NCBI GenBank assembly: GCA_002344065.1
Contig: DDTK01000015.1
Span: 62,001-126,000 of the forward strand
Length of the DNA stretch: 64,000 nucleotides
DNA from: Flammeovirgaceae bacterium UBA2366
Lineage (GTDB): Bacteria > Bacteroidota > Bacteroidia > Cytophagales > Cyclobacteriaceae
Direction: 5' to 3'
Shown here: piece after piece, positions 7,680 to 15,994 of the stretch
Position numbering within the stretch: position 1 is the stretch's first letter
Layout of the letters: every line of letters starts with the position of its first letter
Notes under the pieces: model-generated
What the model was told of the DNA's origin: nothing
Seen by the model: the letters and a program-made list of their open reading frames with translations, nothing else
The model's database searches: none
Translations under genes and position numbers: made by a program

Positions 7680-8114
7680 ATGAAATGGCTGGTGCTTTTG
7701 CACGTATTGGGTGCCTGCGTGTGGGCTGGCGGGCATTTGGTGCTGTCACTAGGGTTTTTGCCTCAAGCGTTGAAGCTTCGCGACCTTTCCATTATTCAGC
7801 ATTTTGAAAAGCATTACGAACGCGTGGGCATCCCGGCTTTGCTTATTCAGGTAGTAACCGGTGTGTGGATGACGCTAATCTATGTTCCACTTAGTTCGTG
7901 GCTTACACTGGCCTCACCGCACCATGTATATTTATGGACAAAATTTGCTTTACTGGCAGGTACATTAGTGTTGGCGGTTCATGCCCGGTTTTTTATTATC
8001 CCTAAGCTTACGGTTGAAAAATTGCCGCAACTCGCTTTTCACATTGTACTGGTTACTGTGCTTGCTGTTTCCTTTGTACTAGTCGGTTTAAGCTTCAGGT
8101 TTGTTTATTTTTGA
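7680..8114 (+). CDS. CopD-like small membrane protein
   Basis: This 144-residue protein has four predicted helices and several membrane-embedded His residues (LHVLGACVWAGGHLVL, HFEKHYERVG, VHARFF). The pattern resembles the CopD/PcoD copper-resistance family and related haem-copper-associated membrane proteins. The ATG at 7680 follows the nosY stop by one base, so an upstream in-frame start inside nosY is not needed. The location suggests a role in copper entry or a redox step supporting NosZ; the actual substrate is unknown. The downstream lipoprotein gene is three bases away. Confidence 0.65.
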   Translation: MKWLVLLHVLGACVWAGGHLVLSLGFLPQALKLRDLSIIQHFEKHYERVGIPALLIQVVTGVWMTLIYVPLSSWLTLASPHHVYLWTKFALLAGTLVLAVHARFFIIPKLTVEKLPQLAFHIVLVTVLAVSFVLVGLSFRFVYF

Positions 8115-8117
8115 AGT

Positions 8118-9308
8118 ATGACTCGCCACTGGTTTCTCATCATCACAGCACTACTTTCTTCATGCACGGCAAAAGAAGAAAAGTTTAGCATTCTTCCATT
8201 TTCTTCACCAGCACAATCTTCTTCCGGAGAACCTTATCTTTTCACCGATCCTTCCGGTAAGGTTTCTCTTTCATGGATTGAACAACAGGATACCATTAGC
8301 TTTTTGAAGTTGGTTGCATGGGAAGGTGAAGGCTGGTCTGAGCCACGCATTATTACTTCGGGCACCAACTGGTTTGTGAACTGGGCCGACTATCCCATGG
8401 CTATTTCAAATGATCATGAAAAATTTATTGCACATTATCTTGAAAAATCCGCTGATGGAACATTTACGTACGATGTGAAGATATCCACTTCTCAAGATGG
8501 GAAAACGTGGACAGCACCATTTGTACTGCATGATGATGGAAAGCAAGCAGAGCATGGTTTTGTTTCATGGATATCGTACGGAGAAAACTTTTTTGTTTCC
8601 TGGCTTGATGGCCGCAACACAGTAAATGATGACACCACCAATCATGCAGATCATGGTCATCATGGCGAAATGAGTCTTCGGGCTGCCGTTTTAAATACTG
8701 AAGGAAAGAAAATTGAAGAATGGGAACTGGATACACGCACCTGTGATTGCTGCCAGACAACTTCTGCGATAACAACTAACGGCCCTGTAGTGATCTATCG
8801 TGATCGGTCGGATGAGGAAGTTCGCGATATTTCCATTGTTAGATTGGTAAACAATCAATGGACAAAACCAATGTACATACACCCGGATAACTGGGAAATC
8901 AACGGTTGCCCGGTAAATGGTCCTCGATGTGAAGCTATTAACAATACACTAGCTATCGCCTGGTTCACCATGTCAAATAATGTTCCTGCAGTAAAAGTTG
9001 TTTTTTCTACTGATGGTGGCGAAACTTTTGAGGAACCCATTCGAATCGATGATGGTGAACCCATTGGCCGGGTTGATTTGGTGATGCTGGATGAAAATAC
9101 CGCAATGGTAAGCTGGATGGAAGCATCACAAATCAAGATTGTTCAGGTGAATAAAAATGGATCGAAAGGAAAATCTGTGGTTGTAGCTTCTTCGTCACAA
9201 GCTCGTGCCAGCGGCTTCCCGCAGCTCACCAAAACAAAAGATGGCGCCATGATGGCGTGGACAGACGAGGAATCAAAAAGTATTAAAACAGCCCTGATTA
9301 AATGGTGA
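8118..9308 (+). CDS. Asp-box (BNR) lipoprotein with CDCC and His-rich motifs
   Basis: This 396-residue lipoprotein (LLSSC, Cys15) resembles sialidase-fold beta-propellers: Asp-box motifs STSQDGKTW and FSTDGGETF are visible. Two features are odd for a glycosidase: a CDCC motif at 209-212 and a His cluster NHADHGHHGEM near 175-185, followed by a further Cys pair in NGCPVNGPRCE. Such Cys/His content suggests metal, probably copper, binding. It is tightly linked to the nos cluster (three bases after the CopD-like gene, seven-base overlap with the globin gene). I do not think it is a sialidase; its function is unknown. Confidence 0.6.
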   Translation: MTRHWFLIITALLSSCTAKEEKFSILPFSSPAQSSSGEPYLFTDPSGKVSLSWIEQQDTISFLKLVAWEGEGWSEPRIITSGTNWFVNWADYPMAISNDHEKFIAHYLEKSADGTFTYDVKISTSQDGKTWTAPFVLHDDGKQAEHGFVSWISYGENFFVSWLDGRNTVNDDTTNHADHGHHGEMSLRAAVLNTEGKKIEEWELDTRTCDCCQTTSAITTNGPVVIYRDRSDEEVRDISIVRLVNNQWTKPMYIHPDNWEINGCPVNGPRCEAINNTLAIAWFTMSNNVPAVKVVFSTDGGETFEEPIRIDDGEPIGRVDLVMLDENTAMVSWMEASQIKIVQVNKNGSKGKSVVVASSSQARASGFPQLTKTKDGAMMAWTDEESKSIKTALIKW

Positions 9309-9673
9309 ATTCTGCTCGTCTCGATATTTCAAACCACAATGATGTAAAGGTACTGGTAGATCAATTTTACGCGAAGGTAAATATAGATTTATTACTGGCA
9401 CCTGTATTTGCTCATGTAGACTGGCCGCACCATCTACCCATCATGTACAACTTCTGGTCATCGGTATTGTTGGGGGATAGGGCGTATAGTGGAAACCCAT
9501 TGGCTAAACATATGAACTTAAAAATAGGGAAAGAGCATTTCACACGATGGCTGGAGTTATTCACGGCAACTGTAGATGAGCACTTTGAAGGCTTCAACGC
9601 CAATGAGGCCAAGACTCGTGCCCGAACGGTGGCTGATTTGTTTCAGTTTAAGATGGGCTTGTTAGGAAAATAA
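9302..9673 (+). CDS. Group 3 truncated haemoglobin
   Basis: This 123-residue globin has the group 3 (TrHb3) look: FWSSVLLGDRAYSGNP in the E/F region and EHFTRWLELF around the proximal His, then AKTRARTVADLF at the end. Cytoplasmic globins of this class bind O2 and NO. It overlaps the previous gene by seven bases and is the last gene of the nos-direction run. A role in NO handling during denitrification-linked growth is plausible from context, not proven by sequence. Confidence 0.88.
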   Translation: MVNSARLDISNHNDVKVLVDQFYAKVNIDLLLAPVFAHVDWPHHLPIMYNFWSSVLLGDRAYSGNPLAKHMNLKIGKEHFTRWLELFTATVDEHFEGFNANEAKTRARTVADLFQFKMGLLGK

Positions 9674-9714
9674 ATGCCAACTCCAGGATGTATTTGATGA
9701 CCATAATCTTTTTT

Positions 9715-10209
9715 CTAAAGTGAAATTACCTTAATCACTTTTTGGAAGAGTAATGAATTGGGAATTGTAACTACTTCATTTGTTTCAGTTTCAATGATGG
9801 TAAAAAAGGCGCCTATGTCTTTAATCTTTCCTGTGAGTGGATAGTCCTTATCTAAGATACTGATACTGTCACCTACTTTGGCCGGGTGACTCACAAATAG
9901 TAAAATGCTGGCGGTTACATTAGAAAGCATTGACCATTGTGCAAACAGTGCAATGCCAAGAATGGCTATAAATGAAGACAGGAACAGGACCAGATCATTC
10001 TGGTCAACACCCCAAATAAAAAGCAATGTAACTGCAGCAGCAAGATACAAACCGATAGATATTACTTTAAGGGTAAAAGCAGTGCGGTCTTTTTGAAGGT
10101 GGTATCGGTTTCCAATCTTTTGAATGGTTCCTTTGATGAGAAAACTAAGGATAACCAACCCAATAAGTACTAATACGGTTTCAATGATTTTTAGATGAAG
10201 AGGTTCCAT
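9715..10209 (-). CDS. Small MscS-like membrane protein
   Basis: This 164-residue protein has three hydrophobic segments (about 8-26, 45-65, 70-110) and then a beta domain with HPAKVGDSISI and VTIPNSLLFQKV, the hallmark of the MscS family middle domain. The C-terminal alpha/beta domain of full MscS channels is missing and the gene ends soon after the beta domain. It may be a minimal mechanosensitive channel or regulator. It points toward the nos run with no clear terminator between them. Confidence 0.75.
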   Translation of the reverse strand: MEPLHLKIIETVLVLIGLVILSFLIKGTIQKIGNRYHLQKDRTAFTLKVISIGLYLAAAVTLLFIWGVDQNDLVLFLSSFIAILGIALFAQWSMLSNVTASILLFVSHPAKVGDSISILDKDYPLTGKIKDIGAFFTIIETETNEVVTIPNSLLFQKVIKVISL

Positions 10210-10304
10210 AATCAGATGATAGATGTGTGCAAAATTAGCAAAATGGAGAATGGATCGGCCATTCCATAACAGGATTTGCTTGACCTAAAATGTGTGTTGA
10301 TTAC

Positions 10305-10769
10305 CTAGTAATTTCCAAAATGCACATGCGCAATTTTGACTTCTTCCTCTTCGTCCCGGATGACAACAAAAGTACAGGGGCCCTGCTGTACACTATCCCG
10401 GGGCATTTGCTTATCGCCAAACAACCAGATGGCATCTACCACGGCAGTGTTCCCATGCAACGTAATACTCTTCTCATCAAGCCATAAAGCTTTGGCAGGA
10501 GTCTTCCCACCGGCAATAAAACCGAATCCTTCATGATGAGGTTTCAGTTGATCAAATCCTTTGATGAGTCCTTTTTTCTCGGAGGAGAAATAGGTAAGGT
10601 CAGGTGAATTCCAGAAAATAGCATCCAACTGATTGGTATCATAGCTGCTCCAAAGCTTAAGCCATTGCTGCATAAGTGCTTCAACTTGTTGTTGACTTAA
10701 CCCAGTATCTTGCCGGGCACATGACAGCATTGAAAGAGAGATTAGCAATAAGGCAATTTTGGATTTCAT
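10305..10769 (-). CDS. NTF2-like (SnoaL/DUF4440-type) lipoprotein
   Basis: This 154-residue protein carries a lipoprotein signal (SMLSC, Cys18) and an NTF2-like fold: an N-terminal helix with VEALMQQWLKLWSSYDTNQL, then FWNSPDLTYFSSEKKGLIKG and strands ending TFVVIRDEEEEVKIAHVH. This family of short secreted proteins usually has a small ligand pocket, but the ligand is not predictable. It stands alone between the MscS-like and START genes. Confidence 0.7.
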   Translation of the reverse strand: MKSKIALLLISLSMLSCARQDTGLSQQQVEALMQQWLKLWSSYDTNQLDAIFWNSPDLTYFSSEKKGLIKGFDQLKPHHEGFGFIAGGKTPAKALWLDEKSITLHGNTAVVDAIWLFGDKQMPRDSVQQGPCTFVVIRDEEEEVKIAHVHFGNY

Positions 10770-10820
10770 ACAATTATCAGGTTAGCGTGATAAATTTACC
10801 ACTATAGCTATGAGATTTAT

Positions 10821-11426
10821 TTATTTTTTTTCAAGCTGCCTCTTTAAGTTGATAAATGAAATGTATGGCCCTTCGGCCATTGCTATGTTTACCAGCCAGG
10901 GCGGTACGGACCCACCGGGATCGATGCGCATCGTATACAGTACATTAATATTGTTGTCAACTTTTTTTACTTCCCATTGCGCATGGGAGAATGGTACCCG
11001 AACTAATCCTTTTATTTCGGGATGATCTGTTGAAATGGTTTTAACGGTAAATTGAACGTGGTCTTTTTCAGTGAAGCGCTTAATCGAAAACTGTGCAATT
11101 AATTCCCGGTTGTCCACCGGCCAGGGGGCGTCAATCTCTGAGCGGATGAGCATGGTTCCATCATCATGATGTTTCAGTATTTCAGCGGATGTCATGTTGT
11201 ATTGCCAGTTGGGGTAATTGGCCACATTGCGTAAGAAGTTTTCAAGTTCTTCAAGTGTTGTATTTTTTACCATGAACTCAGCCTTAAGGGTTTTAAAGCG
11301 GTCATTATCCGATTTGCAGGTATATACTTTAATTTCATCTTCACTCTTTCGAAGAACGCAATTATCAAATTGTGAATAACCAGGTGTTATTATAAGAATA
11401 AGAGCAATGCAGCTAATCAGTCGCAT
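10821..11426 (-). CDS. START-domain secreted protein
   Basis: This 201-residue protein has a Sec signal (ending near GYSQF) followed by a START/Bet v1-like lipid-binding domain. Recognisable parts are NVANYPNWQYNMTSAEIL, the WPVDNRELIAQF segment and a C-terminal helix near PPWLVNIAMAEGPY. Such domains bind lipids in a hydrophobic groove. It lies seven bases after a PlsC-type acyltransferase gene on the same strand, suggesting a shared role in envelope lipid metabolism; this is inference. Confidence 0.78.
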   Translation of the reverse strand: MRLISCIALILIITPGYSQFDNCVLRKSEDEIKVYTCKSDNDRFKTLKAEFMVKNTTLEELENFLRNVANYPNWQYNMTSAEILKHHDDGTMLIRSEIDAPWPVDNRELIAQFSIKRFTEKDHVQFTVKTISTDHPEIKGLVRVPFSHAQWEVKKVDNNINVLYTMRIDPGGSVPPWLVNIAMAEGPYISFINLKRQLEKK

Positions 11427-11432
11427 GGAATA

Positions 11433-12761
11433 TTACCGGTATTGTTGCTGCGCGCTTTCCAGCAAGGTGATGATTTCCTGCCGCTGCTGACTGAACCACT
11501 GTAGTGCATTCTTTTCCTTTTTGAAGATTCTGTAGTAGGCAAAGGTGCTTCGAGAATTGCGAAGTCGTTTATAATACTGAAGTACAAAAAATCCGGTTAA
11601 TGGCATTATGGCCGTCAGTACTAGTAATGTGTAAAGGGTGGGGGCAATGTGCCATCCTAAAATATACATCAGGGTGTAGTACAGCGGAAAGGTAAAAATA
11701 CCGGCTGTCATCATAATGGGTGCCCGGTATTCTTCATCGCTGGAAATCCATCGCGCGATTTTTGAAGGAATGATAAAAGGAATGTAGTTGAAGAATAAAC
11801 CCGTTATATAGATCGGAAAGCCACTGATAAAATACATTATATACCGGATGAGTTTTCCAATACCAATTTTTTCAGACTTTTCAATCAGGTAATCACTTAC
11901 TTTAAATTCCTTTATGATAGCAAAATAGTTATCGATTTTTTCTTTCACCTCACGCACTAGTTTAGGATCGGTATCCTGAAAGTAGTGTAAGGCCTTTATG
12001 ATGTTTTGGGTCAGGTTTACGTTCAGGTTTTTAAGCGTACTATCGATGCTTATTTGTTTCTTGTAGATAAGTTCAATTTTCCGCACCAGGTCATCTGCTT
12101 CTTTATCTTCCGTGATTACAATCAATTCAGCTAGTCGTTGTTGTATTTCTTTTGTAAGGGCATTAACAGCCCCAACCGGATCGTGCTGATACTGATTCTG
12201 ATAGCTCTTTACTTCAAACGCTTTGCCAATGTTGATCTCCACCGATTCGCGGAAGCGTGTGGGATTGGAATAGTTCAATCCGATGGGAAGTAGTTTAAGA
12301 GGTAGCTTAAAATCCTGCTGTTGTTCAACCTCCAATGCAATGCGCGCGGTACCGGTTTTTATAGGCCGTAATTTTCGTTCGTTAATGCTGTTGCCCTCCG
12401 GGAATACCAGCAGAATACCTCCTCCGGTTAAGAATTCAAAGCATTTTTGAAAAGCAGAAAGATTTTTCTCATCACGGTTATCAGTAATATCCTGCTTGCG
12501 GTACACGGGTATAGTATTAAACTGGTTCAGCACCGCACGTGCCGCAGCTGTTTTAAAGATACTGCCGTTTGCCAGGAAGTGAACTTGTCGGGGGAGAATA
12601 ACCAATGCAGCCAATATAGGATCCATAAAGGTGTTGGGGTGGTTACCTATGACAATAAGTGGTTGCGTGTCGGGAATATTCTCCTTGCCATGAATGGTAA
12701 TTTTTCTGAAGAATATTTTCAGGGCAATGCGGATAACGATGCTTAGCACAAAGTAAAGCAT
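11433..12761 (-). CDS. PlsC-family acyltransferase
   Basis: This 442-residue protein has an N-terminal membrane helix, the acyltransferase catalytic block NHPNTFMDP near residues 38-46, and FPEGNSINERKLRPIKTG at the substrate site. The His and Asp of the catalytic motif are separated by five residues rather than the common four, as in some glycerol-3-phosphate acyltransferase relatives. A helical region and three or four membrane helices fill the C-terminal half. It probably acylates a glycerolipid precursor at the inner membrane. The START gene follows. Confidence 0.78.
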   Translation of the reverse strand: MLYFVLSIVIRIALKIFFRKITIHGKENIPDTQPLIVIGNHPNTFMDPILAALVILPRQVHFLANGSIFKTAAARAVLNQFNTIPVYRKQDITDNRDEKNLSAFQKCFEFLTGGGILLVFPEGNSINERKLRPIKTGTARIALEVEQQQDFKLPLKLLPIGLNYSNPTRFRESVEINIGKAFEVKSYQNQYQHDPVGAVNALTKEIQQRLAELIVITEDKEADDLVRKIELIYKKQISIDSTLKNLNVNLTQNIIKALHYFQDTDPKLVREVKEKIDNYFAIIKEFKVSDYLIEKSEKIGIGKLIRYIMYFISGFPIYITGLFFNYIPFIIPSKIARWISSDEEYRAPIMMTAGIFTFPLYYTLMYILGWHIAPTLYTLLVLTAIMPLTGFFVLQYYKRLRNSRSTFAYYRIFKKEKNALQWFSQQRQEIITLLESAQQQYR

Positions 12762-12901
12762 GGATCAAAACTATAGAAACTTTGGTATATTAATGACACA
12801 CAGTGTATCGTTGGGATTTACTATTTGTTGTATTGTAAACATACCCGACAGTACAATGATAATAGTGCATACAGGATAATCGTCATAATACGAAGTTGAC
12901 T

Positions 12902-13792
12902 TCAAAGCAATTTGAATAAAGCATCCGCAAACAATTCCGCAGCAGTCGGGTGTTTTCTGAACCACAGTTCGGGCTCAATTAATTCAAGCTCAGAAACACA
13001 AAGCTCATTCTGATTATTCCAAATGGCATCCACACGGGCATAAACTGGTGCTGGTTTGCAAAAGGAAACCGCCTGCTGGGCAAAATCAATTTCTTTTGAG
13101 GTGGGCATATACTCATGCACGGTTCCACCAAAATCATCCTGCACACGAAAGTCGCCCGGTTTGGCTTTTTTCAGCACAGCATGACTGAATTTTCCGCCAA
13201 AAAGCATGTAGGCTACTTCACCTTTTTCCAATACAGGTTTTTGAAATTCCTGTATAAGCATGGATTCATTTGCAATTAACTCCCGAAAGATCAATTCATG
13301 ATCGGGCAAAGTTGAAGCATTAAGTCTGTAGGTATGGCGGGCTGCGCCTGAGATAGCGGGTTTTAATATGCTGTCCGTCCAGCCGGTTTGATTTACAATT
13401 TCGGTTAGCGATCTGGATTCTCCTGATTTAATGAAAACAGTGGGTGGAATGTGAACACCATGTTGCTCCAGATCACGGAGGTAATGCTTATCAATATTCC
13501 ACCGCACTAAGGGTAATGGGTTGATCAGTTTTGTTTGTGTATTTACACGATCTAACCAGTTTGAAAATTCCTGAAAGCGATCAAAATAATCCCACGTGGT
13601 TCTAAAAATCGCAAAGCGTGTTTGCGTCCAGTCGTATTCGGGGTTGTCCCAATTTGTACGTGCAACGGTAAGCCCTCTTTTTTCAAGGGCGGCACGTACC
13701 AGCTTATCATCATCTAAAATATTTTGTTTGTACCAATCGGGGTTTACCGGATTCACATAACGTGCGTCCGTAAGCAGGGTAATATCAACCAT
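12902..13792 (-). CDS. ATP-grasp (RimK/glutathione synthetase-like) protein
   Basis: This protein of about 296 residues shows an ATP-grasp layout: an N-terminal substrate-binding fold (ARYVNPVNPDWYKQNILDDD), a lid with DSILKPAISGAARHTYR, MLIQEFQK, and the Mg-binding end VDAIWNNQNELCVSELELIEP. Enzymes of this kind ligate a carboxylate to an amine or thiol with ATP; the substrates are not readable here. I take the ATG at 13792; an earlier in-frame TTG at 13804 is possible. It is monocistronic with 140 bases to the next gene. Confidence 0.75.
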   Translation of the reverse strand: MVDITLLTDARYVNPVNPDWYKQNILDDDKLVRAALEKRGLTVARTNWDNPEYDWTQTRFAIFRTTWDYFDRFQEFSNWLDRVNTQTKLINPLPLVRWNIDKHYLRDLEQHGVHIPPTVFIKSGESRSLTEIVNQTGWTDSILKPAISGAARHTYRLNASTLPDHELIFRELIANESMLIQEFQKPVLEKGEVAYMLFGGKFSHAVLKKAKPGDFRVQDDFGGTVHEYMPTSKEIDFAQQAVSFCKPAPVYARVDAIWNNQNELCVSELELIEPELWFRKHPTAAELFADALFKLL

Positions 13793-14012
13793 CAGAAAAA
13801 CCAAAGTTTACTAGCCAGACCTTTACATTTCTCAATTGTACTTTTGTACTATTTCTTCACGCAAATTATACTACTCCTAAGGTAAAAAATTACCCAATCA
13901 TCACGTACTGGAGAGGTATTTCGATCTTTTTTCCTTTACCAATCAGGGATGGTGAAAAAACAGAAATACAATTCTTTTCCACGGTGTAATTTAGGGATAA
14001 TGGATGGTATTT

Positions 14013-14390
14013 ATGGAAACGACATTGACCTATAAGCTAACCCTGCTACACCTGGTTCATTTGCTTATGCATGCCGATGGTATGGTGGACGATCGTGAAT
14101 TAGCGATGTTAAGCCGTATTCGGGGCGAAGAGAATATTACAGATGCTGTTTATAATGCTTTTACAGCACGCCTTTCTTTTTCAACCGATAAGGAATTGTA
14201 TGAACATGGTTTGCGCCTGCTCAATCAATGTTCGGATGAAGAGAAGCTTCAGGTTTTCGCCCATTTGTACAAACTGGCACAAGCCGACAATGACTTTAGC
14301 ATGAAGGAGGTACGCCTCCTGTTTTATTCGATGGAACAAGCCCAGGTAGAATTTGATGATATAGTACTAATTGCAAGAATGGCCTCTTAA
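14013..14390 (+). CDS. TerB-like small helical protein
   Basis: This protein of about 125 residues is all-helical and has the TerB-type repeat pattern LLMHADGMVDDRELAML and KLAQADNDFSMKEVRLL, each resembling a helix-Asp loop-helix unit that could bind a metal ion. TerB domains occur in tellurite-resistance and envelope stress proteins, but isolated copies are of unknown function. An ATG nine bases upstream (14004) is the alternative start. The 200-base gap before it and the gap after it hold nothing I can identify. Confidence 0.65.
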   Translation: METTLTYKLTLLHLVHLLMHADGMVDDRELAMLSRIRGEENITDAVYNAFTARLSFSTDKELYEHGLRLLNQCSDEEKLQVFAHLYKLAQADNDFSMKEVRLLFYSMEQAQVEFDDIVLIARMAS

Positions 14391-14509
14391 GGGCAAGTGA
14401 CTAGTCAATCGATAAGTAATATCTTATTGCAAACTGATTTTGGTCATCGACAAACACTTCGTATTGAAGTACCTTCCTGTCGCCTTAATTATTGAAGGCG
14501 GCATGAATC

Positions 14510-14761
14510 ATGAAAACAAGAAATGCATTACTTGGCGTGGTTGCAGGGATTGCGACTGGCGCAGTTTTGGGTGGTTTGTATGTTTCAACACGGGGCACTG
14601 GAACCCGTAAAAAAGTTGTAAGAAAAGGCGAAGATTTTGCCAATGCACTGAATGAAAGAATTGATCAGCGGTTTGACGAGCTTATGAAATCAATTTCCGG
14701 AAAGTTTGTGCAGGTAAAAAACAATAATGATATACCTATGGAAGAAGGAGCTGGGAACTAA
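14510..14761 (+). CDS. YtxH-family membrane-anchored protein
   Basis: This 83-residue protein has an N-terminal glycine-rich membrane helix (ALLGVVAGIATGAVLGGLYV) followed by STRGTGTRKKVVRKGEDFAN and an amphipathic helix. This is the YtxH/gas-vesicle-like pattern seen in small general stress proteins of many bacteria. It stands 119 bases after the TerB-like gene in the same direction. Function is unknown. Confidence 0.78.
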   Translation: MKTRNALLGVVAGIATGAVLGGLYVSTRGTGTRKKVVRKGEDFANALNERIDQRFDELMKSISGKFVQVKNNNDIPMEEGAGN

Positions 14762-14782
14762 GGTTCAAGTAAACAGCAGAAA

Positions 14783-15979
14783 TCACCTTGTTTTTTGATA
14801 GGTGAGAAAATGTTCCGGTATACGTTGCGATCCGCTAATGATACCGGAAATCAACTCACCTACAGCTGGGCCGTGTTTAAAACCATGGCCCGATCCGCCT
14901 CCCAGAAAAAACAGGTTATTCGCTTCCGGATGGTGATCAAAAATAAAATTCCCATCGGGTGAATTTTCGTAAGGGCAAACGCGATTTTCTATTAGCGGAG
15001 CATGGGATAGCCCCGGAAACCGGTGGCCAATAAATTTTCGTGCTTTCGACAACACATCCGGATCAGCCATCCGTTCTCCTGCGGTGGGATCGAACGGCAC
15101 ACCGCGTTCATCCACACCAATTTTAAAACCACGGTAGGAGTTACCGGGAATGCCGTAATAGAAATCCTTCCCATCCACATCCACCCACACAGGAAATTTT
15201 TCATAGGCTGGCGCCTGATCGGGCGGAACACCGAAATAGTATGCTTCTTGTTTCGTACAGGTTATGGTTTTCCCTAATACCTCCGGAAACATTTTTCCGA
15301 GCCATGATCCGCAGGCAAAAATAAAAAGGTCGGCTTTTAGGATTTGCCCGGTAGAAAGTTTGATGGAGTTAAGTCTATTGTTTTCAATTTCCCCGGGGGA
15401 AGCAAATGCTTGAATGTATTCGCCACCTTCTTCTAAAAACGCTTTGTGCACAGCCTGGCAGGCATCACGTGCACGCAAGCAACCTCCGAAGGGATCGAGG
15501 TAAGCGTGATGAAGATCTTCCGTATTTAAAATTGGATATCGTTTTGTAAGTTCCTGAACGGAAAGTTTTTCATACTCCATTCCATGCTTTTTAGCAAAGG
15601 GAATAGAGTCATCTACTACGGATGTTTTTTCATTATAGCACATCCACAGTACGCCTTTATTTTGAAACAGCTTTTTTTTCCAGCGTTGTTCGTGTTCTTT
15701 CCATAGTGATAGTGCACGCACATTCAGGTCAAAATAAAATTCGTTGCCACCATAAGTTGATCGGATAACCCGTGTCTCATCACCCGAGCTGGCGCGTGAG
15801 TTCCCTGGCCCCCAGGCATCAATAAGCGTAACGTTGTAGTGCTGACGAAGTAAAAACAGGGAAGTCCATCCGCCAAAGGCTCCGGCACCTATTACAGCAA
15901 CATTACTTCCTTTAGAAAGGGATTCAATTTTTTTACCTGAAGCGTTTCCGGGTGATGGTGAAAATGTGTTGACGGACAT
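14783..15979 (-). CDS. SolA/sarcosine oxidase-like FAD-dependent amine oxidase
   Basis: This 398-residue flavoenzyme has the dinucleotide-binding motif VIGAGAFGGWTS, then SSGDETRVIRSTYG, and the end VCPYENSPDGNFIFDHHP with FLGGGSGHGFKHGP. This matches the monomeric sarcosine oxidase/N-methyltryptophan oxidase family, and the Cys in VCPY aligns in context with the one that carries FAD covalently. It should oxidise a secondary amine to an aldehyde, amine and H2O2. The substrate is not known. The gene ends just before pyrE in the same orientation (15 bases), without obvious pathway link. Confidence 0.82.
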   Translation of the reverse strand: MSVNTFSPSPGNASGKKIESLSKGSNVAVIGAGAFGGWTSLFLLRQHYNVTLIDAWGPGNSRASSGDETRVIRSTYGGNEFYFDLNVRALSLWKEHEQRWKKKLFQNKGVLWMCYNEKTSVVDDSIPFAKKHGMEYEKLSVQELTKRYPILNTEDLHHAYLDPFGGCLRARDACQAVHKAFLEEGGEYIQAFASPGEIENNRLNSIKLSTGQILKADLFIFACGSWLGKMFPEVLGKTITCTKQEAYYFGVPPDQAPAYEKFPVWVDVDGKDFYYGIPGNSYRGFKIGVDERGVPFDPTAGERMADPDVLSKARKFIGHRFPGLSHAPLIENRVCPYENSPDGNFIFDHHPEANNLFFLGGGSGHGFKHGPAVGELISGIISGSQRIPEHFLTYQKTR

Positions 15980-15994
15980 TGGCTAAAATTTTAT

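Noticed and set aside
8118..9308. Annotation as exo-alpha-sialidase
   Set aside because: Asp boxes are a fold marker and not proof of sialidase activity; the Cys/His clusters and nos context argue otherwise, and the catalytic Arg triad could not be identified.
12771..12965. A 64-codon open frame on the minus strand in the gap between the ATP-grasp and PlsC genes
   Set aside because: It overlaps the ATP-grasp 3' end, has Cys-rich random-looking composition and no signal, motif or promoter.
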